Assembly (NCBI RefSeq): GCF_000516985.1
Contig: NW_006917094.1
Location: 806,001 to 870,000, forward strand
Length of the DNA: 64,000 nt
Direction: 5' to 3'
DNA from: Pestalotiopsis fici W106-1
Taxonomy: Eukaryota > Ascomycota > Sordariomycetes > Amphisphaeriales > Sporocadaceae
A program made the translations under genes and the position numbers. Positions 49,064 through 59,421 of the stretch are shown here, in pieces. Under the pieces are notes generated by a model. It worked only from the letters and a program-made list of their open reading frames with translations. It did not search any database and had not been told where the DNA came from. Within the stretch, counting starts at the first letter, position 1, and every line of letters begins with the position of its first letter.

Positions 49064-49960
49064 ATGACGGACCAGGTCGATCTCAAGACGATTCCCATCT
49101 CGCCCGATGGCGACAACAACGAGGTTTCCGCTGCCGACATGGACGAGAAGCTCGTCACCGTTTTTCACGACAAGGACAACTTCAATGTCAAGCACCCTCT
49201 TCAGAACAAGTGGACGTTGTGGTTCACCAAGCCCTCGAGCGGCAAGGTATGTTTTTTTCCATCATCCCCACAATACGCGCTCATGTATCGATTTCAATGC
49301 TAATCCAACCTTTAACAGGGCGATAACTGGAACGACCTGCTGAAGGAAGTCATCACCTTTAACTCTGTTGAGGAATTCTGGGGCGTCTACGTAAGTTGGC
49401 AACTTGACAATCTGAGCCCACTATGTTATTTCGATACATTGTTGCACTGATACTGACATTCTACCCACCAGAACAACATTGCTCCCGTTTCAGACCTTGC
49501 TCTCAAATCCGACTACCACCTCTTCAAGGAGGGTGTCCGACCTGAATGGGAAGACCCGCAGAATAAGCACGGCGGGAAGTGGTCCTATTCTTTCAAGGAG
49601 AAGCGCAATGTCGATATCAACGACATTTGGTTGCACACAATGATGTCTGCCATTGGCGAGATGCTTGAGGATGAGGATGATGGCGAGGTCATGGGTGTTG
49701 TCGTCAACGTCCGCAAGGCCTTCTTCCGTGTCGGTGTCTGGACCCGCACCATTGGCAAGCCCATCCCCAACCGTGGCGATGGCGACGTTGCTGGTGGCAA
49801 GGGTCGCTCTGTCCAGAAGGGTCAGGGTATCCTGCTTGAGATTGGCAAGCGTTTCAAGGAGATCCTCAAGCTGCCTGCTGAGGAGGTCGTTGAGTTCTCG
49901 GGCCACACGGACGCTGCGCATAGTGGTAGCACGCGTGCCAAGTCCAAGTTCACTGCTTAA
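49064..49960 (+). CDS. Eukaryotic translation initiation factor 4E (mRNA cap-binding protein)
   Basis: Binds the m7G cap and recruits eIF4G to start cap-dependent translation. Three exons: 49064-49246, 49319-49390 and 49472-49960. Introns are 72 and 81 bp, both in phase 0, and the frame closes at 247 residues. Family blocks: HPLQNKWTLWFTKP at the N-terminal strand, NWNDLLKEVITFNSVEEFWGVYNNI (cap-pocket Trp and eIF4G-facing helix), FKEGVRPEWEDPQNKHGGKW with the second cap-stacking Trp, DIWLHTMMSAIGE, and VVVNVRKAFFRVGVWTR. The C-terminus (SGSTRAKSKFTA) fits the usual end. Length is normal for fungal eIF4E. Confidence 0.97.
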
Positions 49961-50579
49961 GCGTCAACACCAAATTGTACTCTGCTCGACGATCGCTCCG
50001 GAGATGAACCGAACATAATCATTGCCATATATTACCGGCAGCTAGGACTTTACATGGCCTGGGTTCGTGGTCAAGGCTCATTTCGCCAGCATACGGCCCC
50101 TCGAAAGAAAGAAAGAAAGAAACGAGAATTGGAACAGGCAGCGATAAAGGAGAAAAGTTTGCCTACCGCCTACGGGACAAGGGCTTGCAAAGAGTTTTTA
50201 ACTCCCTCATGTACTATGGCATCCTACGCATCAATTGAGGAAGGAGAAGGAAGTAGTGGAAACCATTTTACTAGTTGACTCCTTGGAGTTCTGCGTTTTT
50301 GTCCATCTCTAGGGGTGTGATTGCCATTATAATAAAACAAAAAAACATTGCCAACATATATGCTTGCGTTCATGATGCTCATTCCTGTGAAATCTCACAG
50401 CTATTACTTCGTCTATGCCTTTCTTCGTTCCACATGCCAAACCAGGTCTATGTGTATGTGTAACCCATATCTTCTTTGTGTCTATGCACTTTATACAATC
50501 GATTTGGTCTTTGTGAACTTTTCCCCCCCAATCCAATCTGATGATGCTTGTCCTTATTAGACATATCCGAGATTGCAAC
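49961..50579. other. Convergent spacer, no gene seen
   Basis: About 620 bp between the 3' ends of eIF4E and the CoA ligase gene, with a (GAAA)5 run at about 50104-50122 and short T/C-rich tracts. Confidence 0.45.
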
Positions 50580-52679
50580 TTACATTTCGTCTCCGCTGAA
50601 ATCGTCCACAAAAACATCCTTGACCAACGTCTTTTTATTGACCTTGCCCATGGCATTTCTGGGGATGCTTTCCACAATACGGAGGACCTGTGGGATCTTG
50701 TAGTTTGCGAGACGGTCCCGTAGAGCCTTGCGCATCTCCATGGGTTTCCAACCTTGCTCCTTGAACTCTGGCTTGAGCACGATTACGGCGCCGACCTTTT
50801 GACCCCATTTCCCGCTCGGTACGGCGAGCACGGCTGCTTCGGCCACATTGGGTAGCGAGAGCATCTCACGCTCGACCTCGAGAGCCGAGACCTTTTCTCC
50901 GCCCGACTTGATGATGTCGGCCGATTGGCGTCCGAGGATAAAGTACATCTTACCCTGGGCAAACTCGCCGCTCTCGCCCTTGCCGCTGTCGGGCACCACT
51001 CTGCGCACAGCGATGTCTCCCGTCTTGAACCAGCGGCCTTGGCCATCCTCTCCCTCGACGAACTCTTTGGCAGTGGCGACTGGGTTGCGCCAATATTCCC
51101 TGAATACGTTTTTGCCTCGGAGGTGGATCTCTCCCTGGCGCTCTCGTCCCTCGCTATCCTTCTCCGCTCCCTCCTCAATGACGACGTTTGTCTCGGGGTC
51201 CACAAGTCGGGCTTCGACGCCAGGCAAAGGCCAACCCACGGATCCGTCTACACGGTCAATGTAGGACAAACCGCAGGAAAGTGCCATACCCACTTCGGTC
51301 ATACCGTACCGCTCAAGAAGCACGTTGCCATGGGACAGCTCCTTCCAAGCCCGTTTTACGGGGGTGGGGAGAGCGGCCGAGCCGGAGATGGAGACGCGCA
51401 TGTGTGGTGGGGAGATGGCTTGACGGGCGGCCGAGGCCAGTGGCTCGGGCAGAGCCCCATGTGTTGTTAAGAGACGCGTATACACTGTTGGCACAACAGT
51501 GAAGAATGTGATGGGCGCCTTCGACATGCGGGCAAATTTATCGTCGACTAGCGCAGCATCACCATTGGTATATGGTGGTGTAATCGTGCCGTTCGTGCCG
51601 TTGGTGCCATTAGTCTGCACTTTGTCAAGAAATGGGTTTGCAAAGCGCCTCCATACAGTGTCGGCATTGAAGGGAAAGAGAAATTCGATGGCACTGCCAG
51701 CAAAGAGTGGCGTCAATACCGCGTTGACGGTTCCGTGAATATGGTGTAGCGGCAGAACATGCAGCAGTCGGTCATGCGTCGAATATTTCCATGCTGAAAG
51801 GAGAGATTGGCATTGTGCTGTTAGGGCTGTCTCTGGCAAAAGCACACCCTTTGGTCGGGCAGTGGTGCCAGACGTATATAACATCATGCCGGCGCCTTCA
51901 GAGTCCGTCTCATCGGACAATGAGACAGATTCGGGGGTAGAAGTACCCCCGAGATGTTTTGGGAGCTCATATAGCTTTGGATGCGCTTGCGTCGCGCCAT
52001 CTGGTGAGAGAGCTGGGAATGGAGTGCTGAGAATTTCTTGTGCTTTTGCTGCATATCTCGGGGAGTGCAAAAGCAGTACTGCTTCGGAATGGGTGAGAAT
52101 GTACTGGAGTTCGGCGATCGGGAAGGGAGGTGAGAGCGGCAATGCAATAGCACGAGCAGCCAGGATGGCAAGTAACGTCACTGGGTCTCACGTTAGCCAG
52201 CCATTGAGAGTGACCAGTCAATCTCCGAGCTCCATACCAACATAGTCGTAGCTATTCTCTACCAAGAAAGCTACACGCTCTCCCCGGATATCCGACTTGC
52301 CAGCGGCCGCATAGATTTGCTCACGCACGCGAGCTACGTCTGGCAAGAGTTCGCCGTATCTAAAGCTGCGGCCGGAAAGGCAATGCGTAACAGCTGTGGA
52401 ATCCGGGTCATGCCGCGAGATAGCGTCGAACAATGGTAGCTTGGGCAGAGTCGAGGCCATTCTGAGAGAGCAGATTCGTGATAGTCGGAACAGCGAAGAC
52501 CGTTGGGAAGGGCGGAGGACGGAAGAGGTGAGAGCAGTAGAAAATGATCGTGTGACTGGATGTGCTCTTCTTTTCACAAAAGAGGTAAAAGTCGAGAGCT
52601 GCTGGCAACTCAAAGAAGCGGCAGAAGGAGCGGGAGAAACAGAAAAAGGAAGAAGGAAACCCCCATTACACCTCCACAT
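50580..52679 (-). CDS. ACSF3-like malonyl-CoA/acyl-CoA synthetase, probably mitochondrial
   Basis: ANL-superfamily enzyme that adenylates a carboxylic acid with ATP and transfers it to CoA; the closest recognisable type is malonyl-CoA synthetase (ACSF3), which feeds mitochondrial fatty acid synthesis. Two exons, 52238-52679 and 50580-52180, with a 57-bp intron that restores YDYVVTLLAILAARAIALPLSP. From 52679 the protein is 680 residues. The first about 73 residues are rich in Arg and Ser without acids (VKRRAHPVTRSFST), a typical mitochondrial presequence. A second ATG at 52460, in strong context (AGAATGG), begins MASTLPKLPLFD and gives 607 residues. Motifs: P-loop MMLYTSGTTARPKG, RYGMTEVGMAL, WFKTGDIA, GRQSADIIKSGGEKVSALEVE, and catalytic Lys in PRNAMGKVNKKTL. 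There is a TNGTNGTNGT repeat insert. The ending GDEM is not a peroxisomal signal. Exact substrate is inferred. Confidence 0.92.
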
Positions 52680-53856
52680 TACGAAAGGGGATTATATAAA
52701 GTATTACAACTAGGTGGTGATACAGTGCCTACCGTCTATTCATTTGCCTGTCCGGTCCGTGTCAAGGTATGTTCCTTCGGTAGGGGGATCAGATATGGAT
52801 CGGATCGGTATGATTGATTGCGAGGTCTTACGATAGCCACTGGGATAAGCTACCAGCGTCGGAGGTTGAGCTGCAACCACTGAGGGGCAAGGCACCAAGC
52901 ACCGGGGGGAGACCCGGAGCTTGAATGCAGCAGGGGGTTTACAGCAGCAGGTGTCATGCCCAAAGCAGCCAAGGCCCAGGGACCAGTGCTAAATCTTTTT
53001 TATTTATTTTTTCTCCTAATCGTCCCCTCTGGCAGGTTGAGAGGGACCTCGGGGACCGCAAGACTGAAGTGACCAGTGGCCGTACGTTAGGTAGTGCCTT
53101 GTCAATTGGTACCTTGGGTAGGTGACATTAGGCAAGCTGCCGCCATTTTTCGAGATTGGCTCGATGCAGGTGCTTTGATGGAAAGAAACTCTTTTCTCAT
53201 GTTCACTTGCCGACACTTACCTACATTACATGACGTACAATATACTCCAAACCCACGAACGAAGCTTTGACTTACTGGTGTACAAGAACTCTATATCGAT
53301 AAGAGCCAAGTGCCAAACCAGGAAGGCCAGAGAGTGTGAGACTCGGCGTGGGCAGCAAAACGAAGCCGTCTTGAAAGGCTTATCCCGAGCTGCCGAGTTG
53401 CAACACCCGAACCTGTGATCAGCACGGAACAGCGCAACAACAAACAACACAACTTGCCTGGCCCTGCACCACTTCAAGCTCGTTCTTCCGATAATATCCC
53501 CAACTAAAATAATCCACTGAAAAAAAAGAACTCAACAAACTGTCTTGCCCCAGCCTTTTGAAGGATTGATACCAACTCGTCGCCCCGGATCGGTAGTTTT
53601 TTCGATACCCAACACACGACTACGGTCGCATTTCTAGGACCGTCCGGTAATTTACCCCGGGACTTGGCCGACCCGATAGCGATAGAGCAGCTGAGATCAG
53701 AACAAACGCCGACATTCGGTCAGCCAGCCATTCATAGCGAGTGAGAGCCAGAGCAGCACCAACAGAACAAGCAAGAGCCACTCCTACACTACCCAGTACC
53801 ACCTTACAGTACCCCCAATTGTCGATCTCTTGATTGGGGAGGTCCTCGTCTAATTA
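52680..53856. other. Divergent promoter region of the CoA ligase and BolA genes
   Basis: About 1.2 kb without a supported gene. TAGGTA/GGTACC-type motifs occur at 53086-53125. A long leader precedes BolA. Confidence 0.45.
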
Positions 53857-54345
53857 ATGCTATCCCGGTCCACCATATTCCGCCCTCTAGCTGGTGCAGG
53901 TGCAGTTGCGCGCTTAAGCAAAAGAGGTGGCGGCGGCAGCCAAACTATCCTGAACAGCGCAAACTATCACCGGCAGCAGCAGCAGCAGCAGCACGGAGCG
54001 CGCGGCATGGCTTCTTCGTCGCAAACGCCAGTCGAGGACATCATCAGGACCAAGTTGACCGAGGCCTTTGCCCCGACCAACTTGGAAATCTTCAACGACT
54101 CACACCTGCACTCGCACCACAAGGCCATGCAGGGCTCAACGTCCAAGGAGACGCACTTTCGTCTCTACATCACGTCCGACGCCTTCAAGGCCAAGATGCA
54201 GCCCGCTCGGCACCGCATGGTCTACACCCTGCTCAAGGACGAGATGGCCCGTGAGGGCGGCATCCACGCCTTGCAGCTCAAGACTAGGACGCCCGAGGAG
54301 GAGGAGCGGGCGCGCAAGCTCGAGGCCGAGGCGGCTGCAAAGTAA
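53857..54345 (+). CDS. BolA-family protein, mitochondrial type
   Basis: BolA proteins bind [2Fe-2S] clusters with monothiol glutaredoxins and assist late iron-sulfur cluster transfer. Single exon, 162 residues. Residues 1 to about 50 are basic and Ser/Gly-rich with a short Gln run (HRQQQQQQH, from CAG repeats), fitting a mitochondrial presequence. The BolA domain covers about 58-145: IRTKLTEAFAPTNLEIFNDSHLH, a His-rich loop with a conserved His, ETHFRLYI, then RHRMVYTLL, which carries the conserved cluster-ligand His, then the IHALQLKT strand. The C-terminal tail is a charged helix. A second in-frame ATG (MASSSQTP, codon 51) could give a cytosolic form. Length is normal for the family. Confidence 0.93.
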   Translation: MLSRSTIFRPLAGAGAVARLSKRGGGGSQTILNSANYHRQQQQQQHGARGMASSSQTPVEDIIRTKLTEAFAPTNLEIFNDSHLHSHHKAMQGSTSKETHFRLYITSDAFKAKMQPARHRMVYTLLKDEMAREGGIHALQLKTRTPEEEERARKLEAEAAAK

Positions 54346-54887
54346 TTTAGCATGTTTGGCATTTCTTCTTCTCCAATGAAAAGATGATGAGCCTGTCTTG
54401 TTCGTGGCCTCTGTGTCGTTCTAATGTAACACCAATGTCAATGTAACTCATAGATACATAATAATAATTGTGAAAAACTATAGGACCATGTCCTATATAA
54501 GCAGCTGCTGCTGATGACTAAAGATGTCATAAGCCAGGGTGAGACCGACATGGGATATATACGTTGACACGCAAGGGCGATATGTCTTGTAAGTGTATCT
54601 TGAAGGCGATGAAATATACGTTTTATCCTTGTCCATTCTATAGAGCTCAACAGCAAAGACGCGCTTCATCAATTACCCACTAGACACGCGGCACAAAAGT
54701 CTCATTACATGACTTTGCAAAGAATACCTCTAAAACAGGCGAATCATGAGCACGCACACAAAGTGTTGCAATAGTCCAGCATCGAAGACTTCAGATTGGC
54801 TTCCACGACCGTCGTATTTGTATGAAAACTCTAGTATCCCTGACCTGACATTACTTGATTCGTGTTTACTGCTATGAAATGGAATAC
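54346..54887. other. Convergent spacer, no gene seen
   Basis: About 540 bp of 3' untranslated sequence for BolA (+) and the DUF726 gene (-). No domain-bearing frame. Confidence 0.45.
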
Positions 54888-57329
54888 TTATTTCCTTCCA
54901 TAATCGTCCTCAATACTCAGTGGCTCAACGCTAACCATGTCTCCGTCGTCATAATCATGCATCCGAATAGCGCCGTATCCCTCGTCATCACTGTCCTCTT
55001 CGTGGGCATCTGTCGCGTCTGATTTGTGTTCGGTCTCGGTGTATTTTGGCGGCGCACTATTCATCTCATATGCCGTGTCTCGTGGTTGGTGCTGTTGTGT
55101 TGTGTTGACCCCAGCGTCCCATGTTGTCAAGGGATCATTGGCTTCTGGCAGTGGCGAAGCTGCCATTCTCGCTTTGTGTTCCTCGGCGACCTGCGCGCCC
55201 ATCAGCCTTTCATTCTTGACACTAATGTCGCTCTTTGGCTCTTGGACATTCTTTACCGTAGGGTCAAACTTCTCGTTGGACATTTGTTCAAGACTGTGCT
55301 TTGAAGGCTCGAGCTTCTTCTGTTTGTGGTCGGCATCTTCAAAGTCGATGAGATTGCCACTTTCTGCAAAGTCCTTGTTGTTCAGCTGGATGTCGTCCTC
55401 TTCCTTGGGAATCTCTCCTTCCCCTCCCTTGACGTGGAGGAAACCACATCTGTTTAGGATCTTGGGAATCAAGTCAGGGTAACGCAAATGCCCTGCAACC
55501 TCTTCACTGAGGTCAATGTTCTCGACGCCTAGAACGTGGTCGCTGATCGGCTGAAGCCCAGCAATGCCCAATTGAGCACTAGTTGCTCTATACAAGAATG
55601 CCAGAATATAATCATTCTCGCTATAGACATTAAACAACTTGCCCGAAACCACGGTCCTCATCAGGTGCCAGTGGCCTGGATTGGAAGGTATTGGCGCGCC
55701 CATGAGAACGACATTATCGATGAGTCCGAATGCCTTTCTCTCGGCCATCTCTCTCAGACAATAGTAGATAACTCGGGCGCCCAGAGAGTATCCAATAAGG
55801 GTCACAGGTCTTTCACCCTGAACTTTGTTGATGAGGGCATCAGCAAGGATCTTGCCGGCCTTCTCTGATCTATTGCGCGCCAGGCTGAAAGGGTTATCAA
55901 CCTTGCTAGCCATCATAACGATTTGAATTGGCCAGAGTGCACCCCACAAAGTAGCCAATACTGTCCGCTTCAAGATCTCACTCTTGATTGCCGACCAGGC
56001 ATAGGATGCAATGAGCTCCTGAAGAGTGATGCCAAGGTCTAGCAAGCATTTCATCTCATAGCGTAGAGCAAACACCTCGGTCTCGTCCCCGAGAGGTCGC
56101 CAATACCTAGTAACATCGCCTTCTTCCTTGAGCCAGCCGTTAATTCCAATGGTGACCCGTAGCCGCCTCGCTGCCGGACCGTCTTGTTTTGAGTGCTCTC
56201 CCCATTCCTCGGCGAGTGGCAAGAAGCGGAAGTCCTCGACTTCTTTGGCGTAGCGGTCAATCATCTCTCCCGTCATCTTTGCACCAAAGGCACCGAATAG
56301 CGTTCCAACCAGGGCTCCGTTCATCCAAAAGACACCAAGGAAGCTTGCCAGACCTCCAAGCCCCACGCTTCCCATCAGCCCGCCGACTGCACCAGCGACG
56401 AGGGGTGCCGCCAATCCACCCGTTACACCGATGATGGCAGCACCGGCCACGGAGGCCAGGCCTACTTTCCAGTACCGGCCAACCTTCCCAGACTCTTTGC
56501 GCTTCTGGGCCTCGGCATCGGCAGACATGCCGCCGCCCTTGTTCTTCTCAGCTTCAGCTTTCTGTGCCGTCTCCACCATGGTCGTAGCAATCTCAACTTC
56601 CTCTCGATCCAAGAACAAAGGTGAGACCTCCAGTGCAGAGGCGAGGTAGCAGACCAGCGCTCGCGAATAGGCGGAGTAATTGCCAATACTGAGCAAAAGT
56701 ATCACCATGCTGCTCAAGACGTCTTTGCGGTCAAGCAGCGGGATCGTGGTGAGCCTGGTTGGGATGGGATGATACAGATGCTGCATCGAGTCCATCTTCT
56801 CCTTCGGGTCCTTGGCGTTGGCCTCAGGGGCGACATTGCCAATGTCGATCAGATCCTCGCCCTCGCTGGGCTCATCCCTCTGCTTCTTTGCAATGATCTC
56901 GTTGCGCTTGCGTCGTGCGTCGAGGACCTTTTGGTCGTCGGCCTCATTGACAATTTCCTTGAGCTTACCGAGCACCTCGTGGCGCCACGAGTCAAAGTGC
57001 CTCAGTGCGGCCTTGCGCAGGTTGATCAAGCCCGGCGGAGGCGGTGCTCTAGCCGTTTCATCCTCCTTCTGTCGCCTGAAGCCCTCTGCCGAGTCGGAGC
57101 GAGGCACGGAAGAGCCCGAATTCGTTCTGCCTGCGGGTGGTGGCGTGTTCTCGTTGCTGGAATGTCTGGCGGGCAGAGGTGGTGGCACATCCCCAGGGTC
57201 TTCTTCTGGTAGTTCTATCTGGTGGCGCATATACGCCGTGATCTCCGTGACGAGACCATACAATGCCTTGCGCTTGGCGACGTTGAGAGCAACCAGTATC
57301 TGGCGCGGATCGCTACTCAGAGGCGCCAT
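54888..57329 (-). CDS. DUF726/TMCO4-family protein (yeast Mil1-like), alpha/beta hydrolase fold
   Basis: Single exon, 813 residues. The first about 300 residues are charged and partly disordered (PPPLPARHSS). A Gly/Ala-rich hydrophobic region follows at about 290-350 (GAAIIGVTGGLAAPLVAGAVGG, then GVFWMNGALVGTLFGAFGAKM), giving two or three membrane helices. The DUF726 catalytic-like domain comes next: VTIGINGWL, nucleophile-elbow motif GYSLGARVIYYCLREM with Ser in GxSxG, GAPIP, and NVYSENDYILAFLYR; candidate acid and His residues lie in NDY and SDHVLG. An acidic C-terminal tail of about 190 residues follows. Yeast Mil1 binds an AP-1 mu chain, and human TMCO4 is uncharacterised; enzymatic activity is only suggested by the fold. 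The start codon opens the domain in the usual way and there are no introns. Confidence 0.9.
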   Translation of the reverse strand: MAPLSSDPRQILVALNVAKRKALYGLVTEITAYMRHQIELPEEDPGDVPPPLPARHSSNENTPPPAGRTNSGSSVPRSDSAEGFRRQKEDETARAPPPPGLINLRKAALRHFDSWRHEVLGKLKEIVNEADDQKVLDARRKRNEIIAKKQRDEPSEGEDLIDIGNVAPEANAKDPKEKMDSMQHLYHPIPTRLTTIPLLDRKDVLSSMVILLLSIGNYSAYSRALVCYLASALEVSPLFLDREEVEIATTMVETAQKAEAEKNKGGGMSADAEAQKRKESGKVGRYWKVGLASVAGAAIIGVTGGLAAPLVAGAVGGLMGSVGLGGLASFLGVFWMNGALVGTLFGAFGAKMTGEMIDRYAKEVEDFRFLPLAEEWGEHSKQDGPAARRLRVTIGINGWLKEEGDVTRYWRPLGDETEVFALRYEMKCLLDLGITLQELIASYAWSAIKSEILKRTVLATLWGALWPIQIVMMASKVDNPFSLARNRSEKAGKILADALINKVQGERPVTLIGYSLGARVIYYCLREMAERKAFGLIDNVVLMGAPIPSNPGHWHLMRTVVSGKLFNVYSENDYILAFLYRATSAQLGIAGLQPISDHVLGVENIDLSEEVAGHLRYPDLIPKILNRCGFLHVKGGEGEIPKEEDDIQLNNKDFAESGNLIDFEDADHKQKKLEPSKHSLEQMSNEKFDPTVKNVQEPKSDISVKNERLMGAQVAEEHKARMAASPLPEANDPLTTWDAGVNTTQQHQPRDTAYEMNSAPPKYTETEHKSDATDAHEEDSDDEGYGAIRMHDYDDGDMVSVEPLSIEDDYGRK

Positions 57330-58121
57330 GTTCTAGCACTGATTTGCGCCGCTGTGTGCGCAATCTGATTCCTGACAGCTCTAACCAATGTTGACATTTA
57401 AAATCTCCTGCTTTGATTCTCAATCCATGCCACTCCGTTTGTTTTGTGGGAGAATATTGTTCAGATAAGAGGACACGGGACGCTTTGTTTCTCGCATCGG
57501 CTGTGACGTCAGATGGTGTAATACAGGAAGGGGCGTACGTAAATGCTAGGATGCGAAATAAGAAATAAGAAAAAAAAAGGAAGGAATGTGAGCACTTTTG
57601 TCTTATGCAGCCCGTTGGTAAATAAACGTATCATTCGACCTCCTGAATTTAGTCTTGGCGACGTTTAGGCACCAGAATTATGCATAGACACTGATCTTTA
57701 ATTGGAACCGTGTAGGCAGGCGGTGGTACTGGCCAGTAAGTTATTTGGCCTGGCTCAGACCATTGTCCATCCGCCTGCCAATGCTGAAGGATCGCACTAA
57801 TAATTGACCTTCGGGTGAGACGGTTTGATGAATTATACATAGCAGGATAGCTGGCATTGATTTGCATATAAAAAGCATTGCCGCCAGCCGAGATGATTAG
57901 TACCTATGTAGGGCATGCTGAATTATGTCATTGGGGTACTAGGCACCTACTAAAGCACCATTTTTATATTTTCATTCTTTAGTGGGTGAACTACTACATA
58001 GAGGTCTAGGCGATGCTGCATTAGTAGTCACTTATATAAATTATATTCCACCTATCATCAACCTGATAGATTAACAAGGAGATACAGGTATTTGAATAAC
58101 AATATACTACTACCTCAGTGT
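57330..58121. other. Spacer, no gene seen
   Basis: About 790 bp: the DUF726 promoter on the left and AT-rich sequence at 57900-58110 leading into the glycosidase remnants. Frames present are short and featureless. Confidence 0.4.
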
Positions 58122-58987
58122 TTATCCAGAAGGACGAAGTCGGAAATGGAATCTAGCGGCGCCTCCACCATGATCGACTAAACCTCCAGCAATACTACCC
58201 ACAGCAGTCTCTCGGCCGTCCTCTCCCACTTCCAACCGGCCCCATTTGGTCGCTTTGGGTCGATATACCTGACAATCTGTCTTCCCGGCCTGTGCGGTGG
58301 GAGCGACTAGATACACGTCTCCAAATATATATTGTGTTTCTGTCTCCCAACACATCTTGTCCTCTGGGAACTCGTAGAACATGGTCCTCGTCAAAGGGAC
58401 CCCGTAGGCGCTGGCCTCCTGCATCATGCGCCTGCAATCTAGTATAGTGTCTAATCCGACTTCGAAACCGCACAAACTTGAGCAAGATTGGATAGGCTTC
58501 GGCAATACCACCGCCTCCGCCCTTGGGTATCTGTACAGCTTCCCTGTATCCATGATGGATTCCGCATGACGGGACAAAACGTGCCCCACTGGTACCAACG
58601 CACTAACAGCCTCCCGAAAGTCAGGACCAGCTGTTATACCACCATAGAAACCTCCGATGCCAGTAGTCCATCACGGTATTCCAGCAAGATCCATGTTGAG
58701 GCCAGCGGCAAGCTGGTTCTTGAAAGCCGCCCAGGAACACTCCAAACCAGGGGGCCATATTTTTGGCTGCCAGCCCAGGCACAGCGTACTAGGTTCACGA
58801 CCCCTTTATCTCCCACAAGTATCTGTTCAGCAGCCACCTGACCCTTAAAAATCGCCTTGAAATAACTCACTGGGTAAAAGTTACCCACGCTCATGACGGG
58901 ACCCAGATGGTATCGGTAATTCTCAAAGGCGTAGACATTGTTCTCAGGCTCTTCCTCGTCAAGCCAAGAACATTTCATGCCCTTGTA
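58122..58987 (-). pseudogene. Decayed GH31 alpha-xylosidase/alpha-glucosidase-type gene, C-terminal half only
   Basis: The three minus-strand frames together show the GH31 catalytic and C-terminal regions in the right order: KCSWLDEEEPE with YRYHLGP, LVRCAWAGSQKYGPLVWS, then NQLAAGLNM and GFYGG, then RWYQWGTFCPVMRN, then MFYEFPEDKMCWE, and QYIFGDVYLVAPT. They are broken by frame changes near 58730-58743, 58609-58615, 58554 and 58440-58455, and by a TGA at 58671-58673 where the family has Trp (IPWW). The N-terminal half of a GH31 enzyme is missing, because similarity begins at about 58987. An intact enzyme would remove xylose or glucose from xyloglucan or related glycans. Splicing cannot explain the breaks: they are single-base or few-base shifts inside conserved blocks. 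A functional product is very unlikely. Confidence 0.85.
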
Positions 58988-59004
58988 TTATAGATCCTGT
59001 TGAT

Positions 59005-59421
59005 CTAGGCTGAATAGGCACGTCGATGCTTGAGCATGCTAAGGGCCACTGTCTCGAGGTATATATCCTTTGAGCCCTTGTTTTCAACAATGGTGGCTGA
59101 GAGGATGATGGGAATATCTGCAGATGTACGGTAGAGACAGTGCACTTCAATGCCAGTCTCGGGGTCTCGCAGAATGATCTCGAGCAGTTGAATTCCATCT
59201 TCTTCAGTCAATTGAATGTGCTTGGCGTGAATCATTCGCTGAGAAGTTTCGGTATAGACCTGGCGTTCCGAGGCTCCGAGAGTTGATCCCTCACCCATGA
59301 GTCGAATTTGTATAGGTGGCAATGCGTGCTTGAGCTCTGTTTCCGTCGAACAAATGACAGCATGGACCTCATACACTATAAATCCAAGCGTGTCATTCAG
59401 TGTCAATGAAGAAGTCTCCAT
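59005..59421 (-). pseudogene. Fragment resembling the N-terminal domain of a GH36-type alpha-galactosidase
   Basis: An open stretch of about 138 codons with a beta-sandwich pattern: LLEIILRDPETGIEVHCLYR, then IPIILSATIVENKGSKDIYLE. This resembles the GH36 N-terminal domain, where a glycan-binding sandwich precedes the catalytic barrel. No barrel follows: the frame stops at 59005-59007, and GH31-like sequence starts about 18 bp later. There is no start region or signal peptide upstream that I can join with confidence. Either two unrelated relics were brought together by deletion, or this is the decayed N-terminal sandwich of the GH31 gene itself. The GH36 assignment is from memory of the family pattern and is moderately sure. 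Confidence 0.55.
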
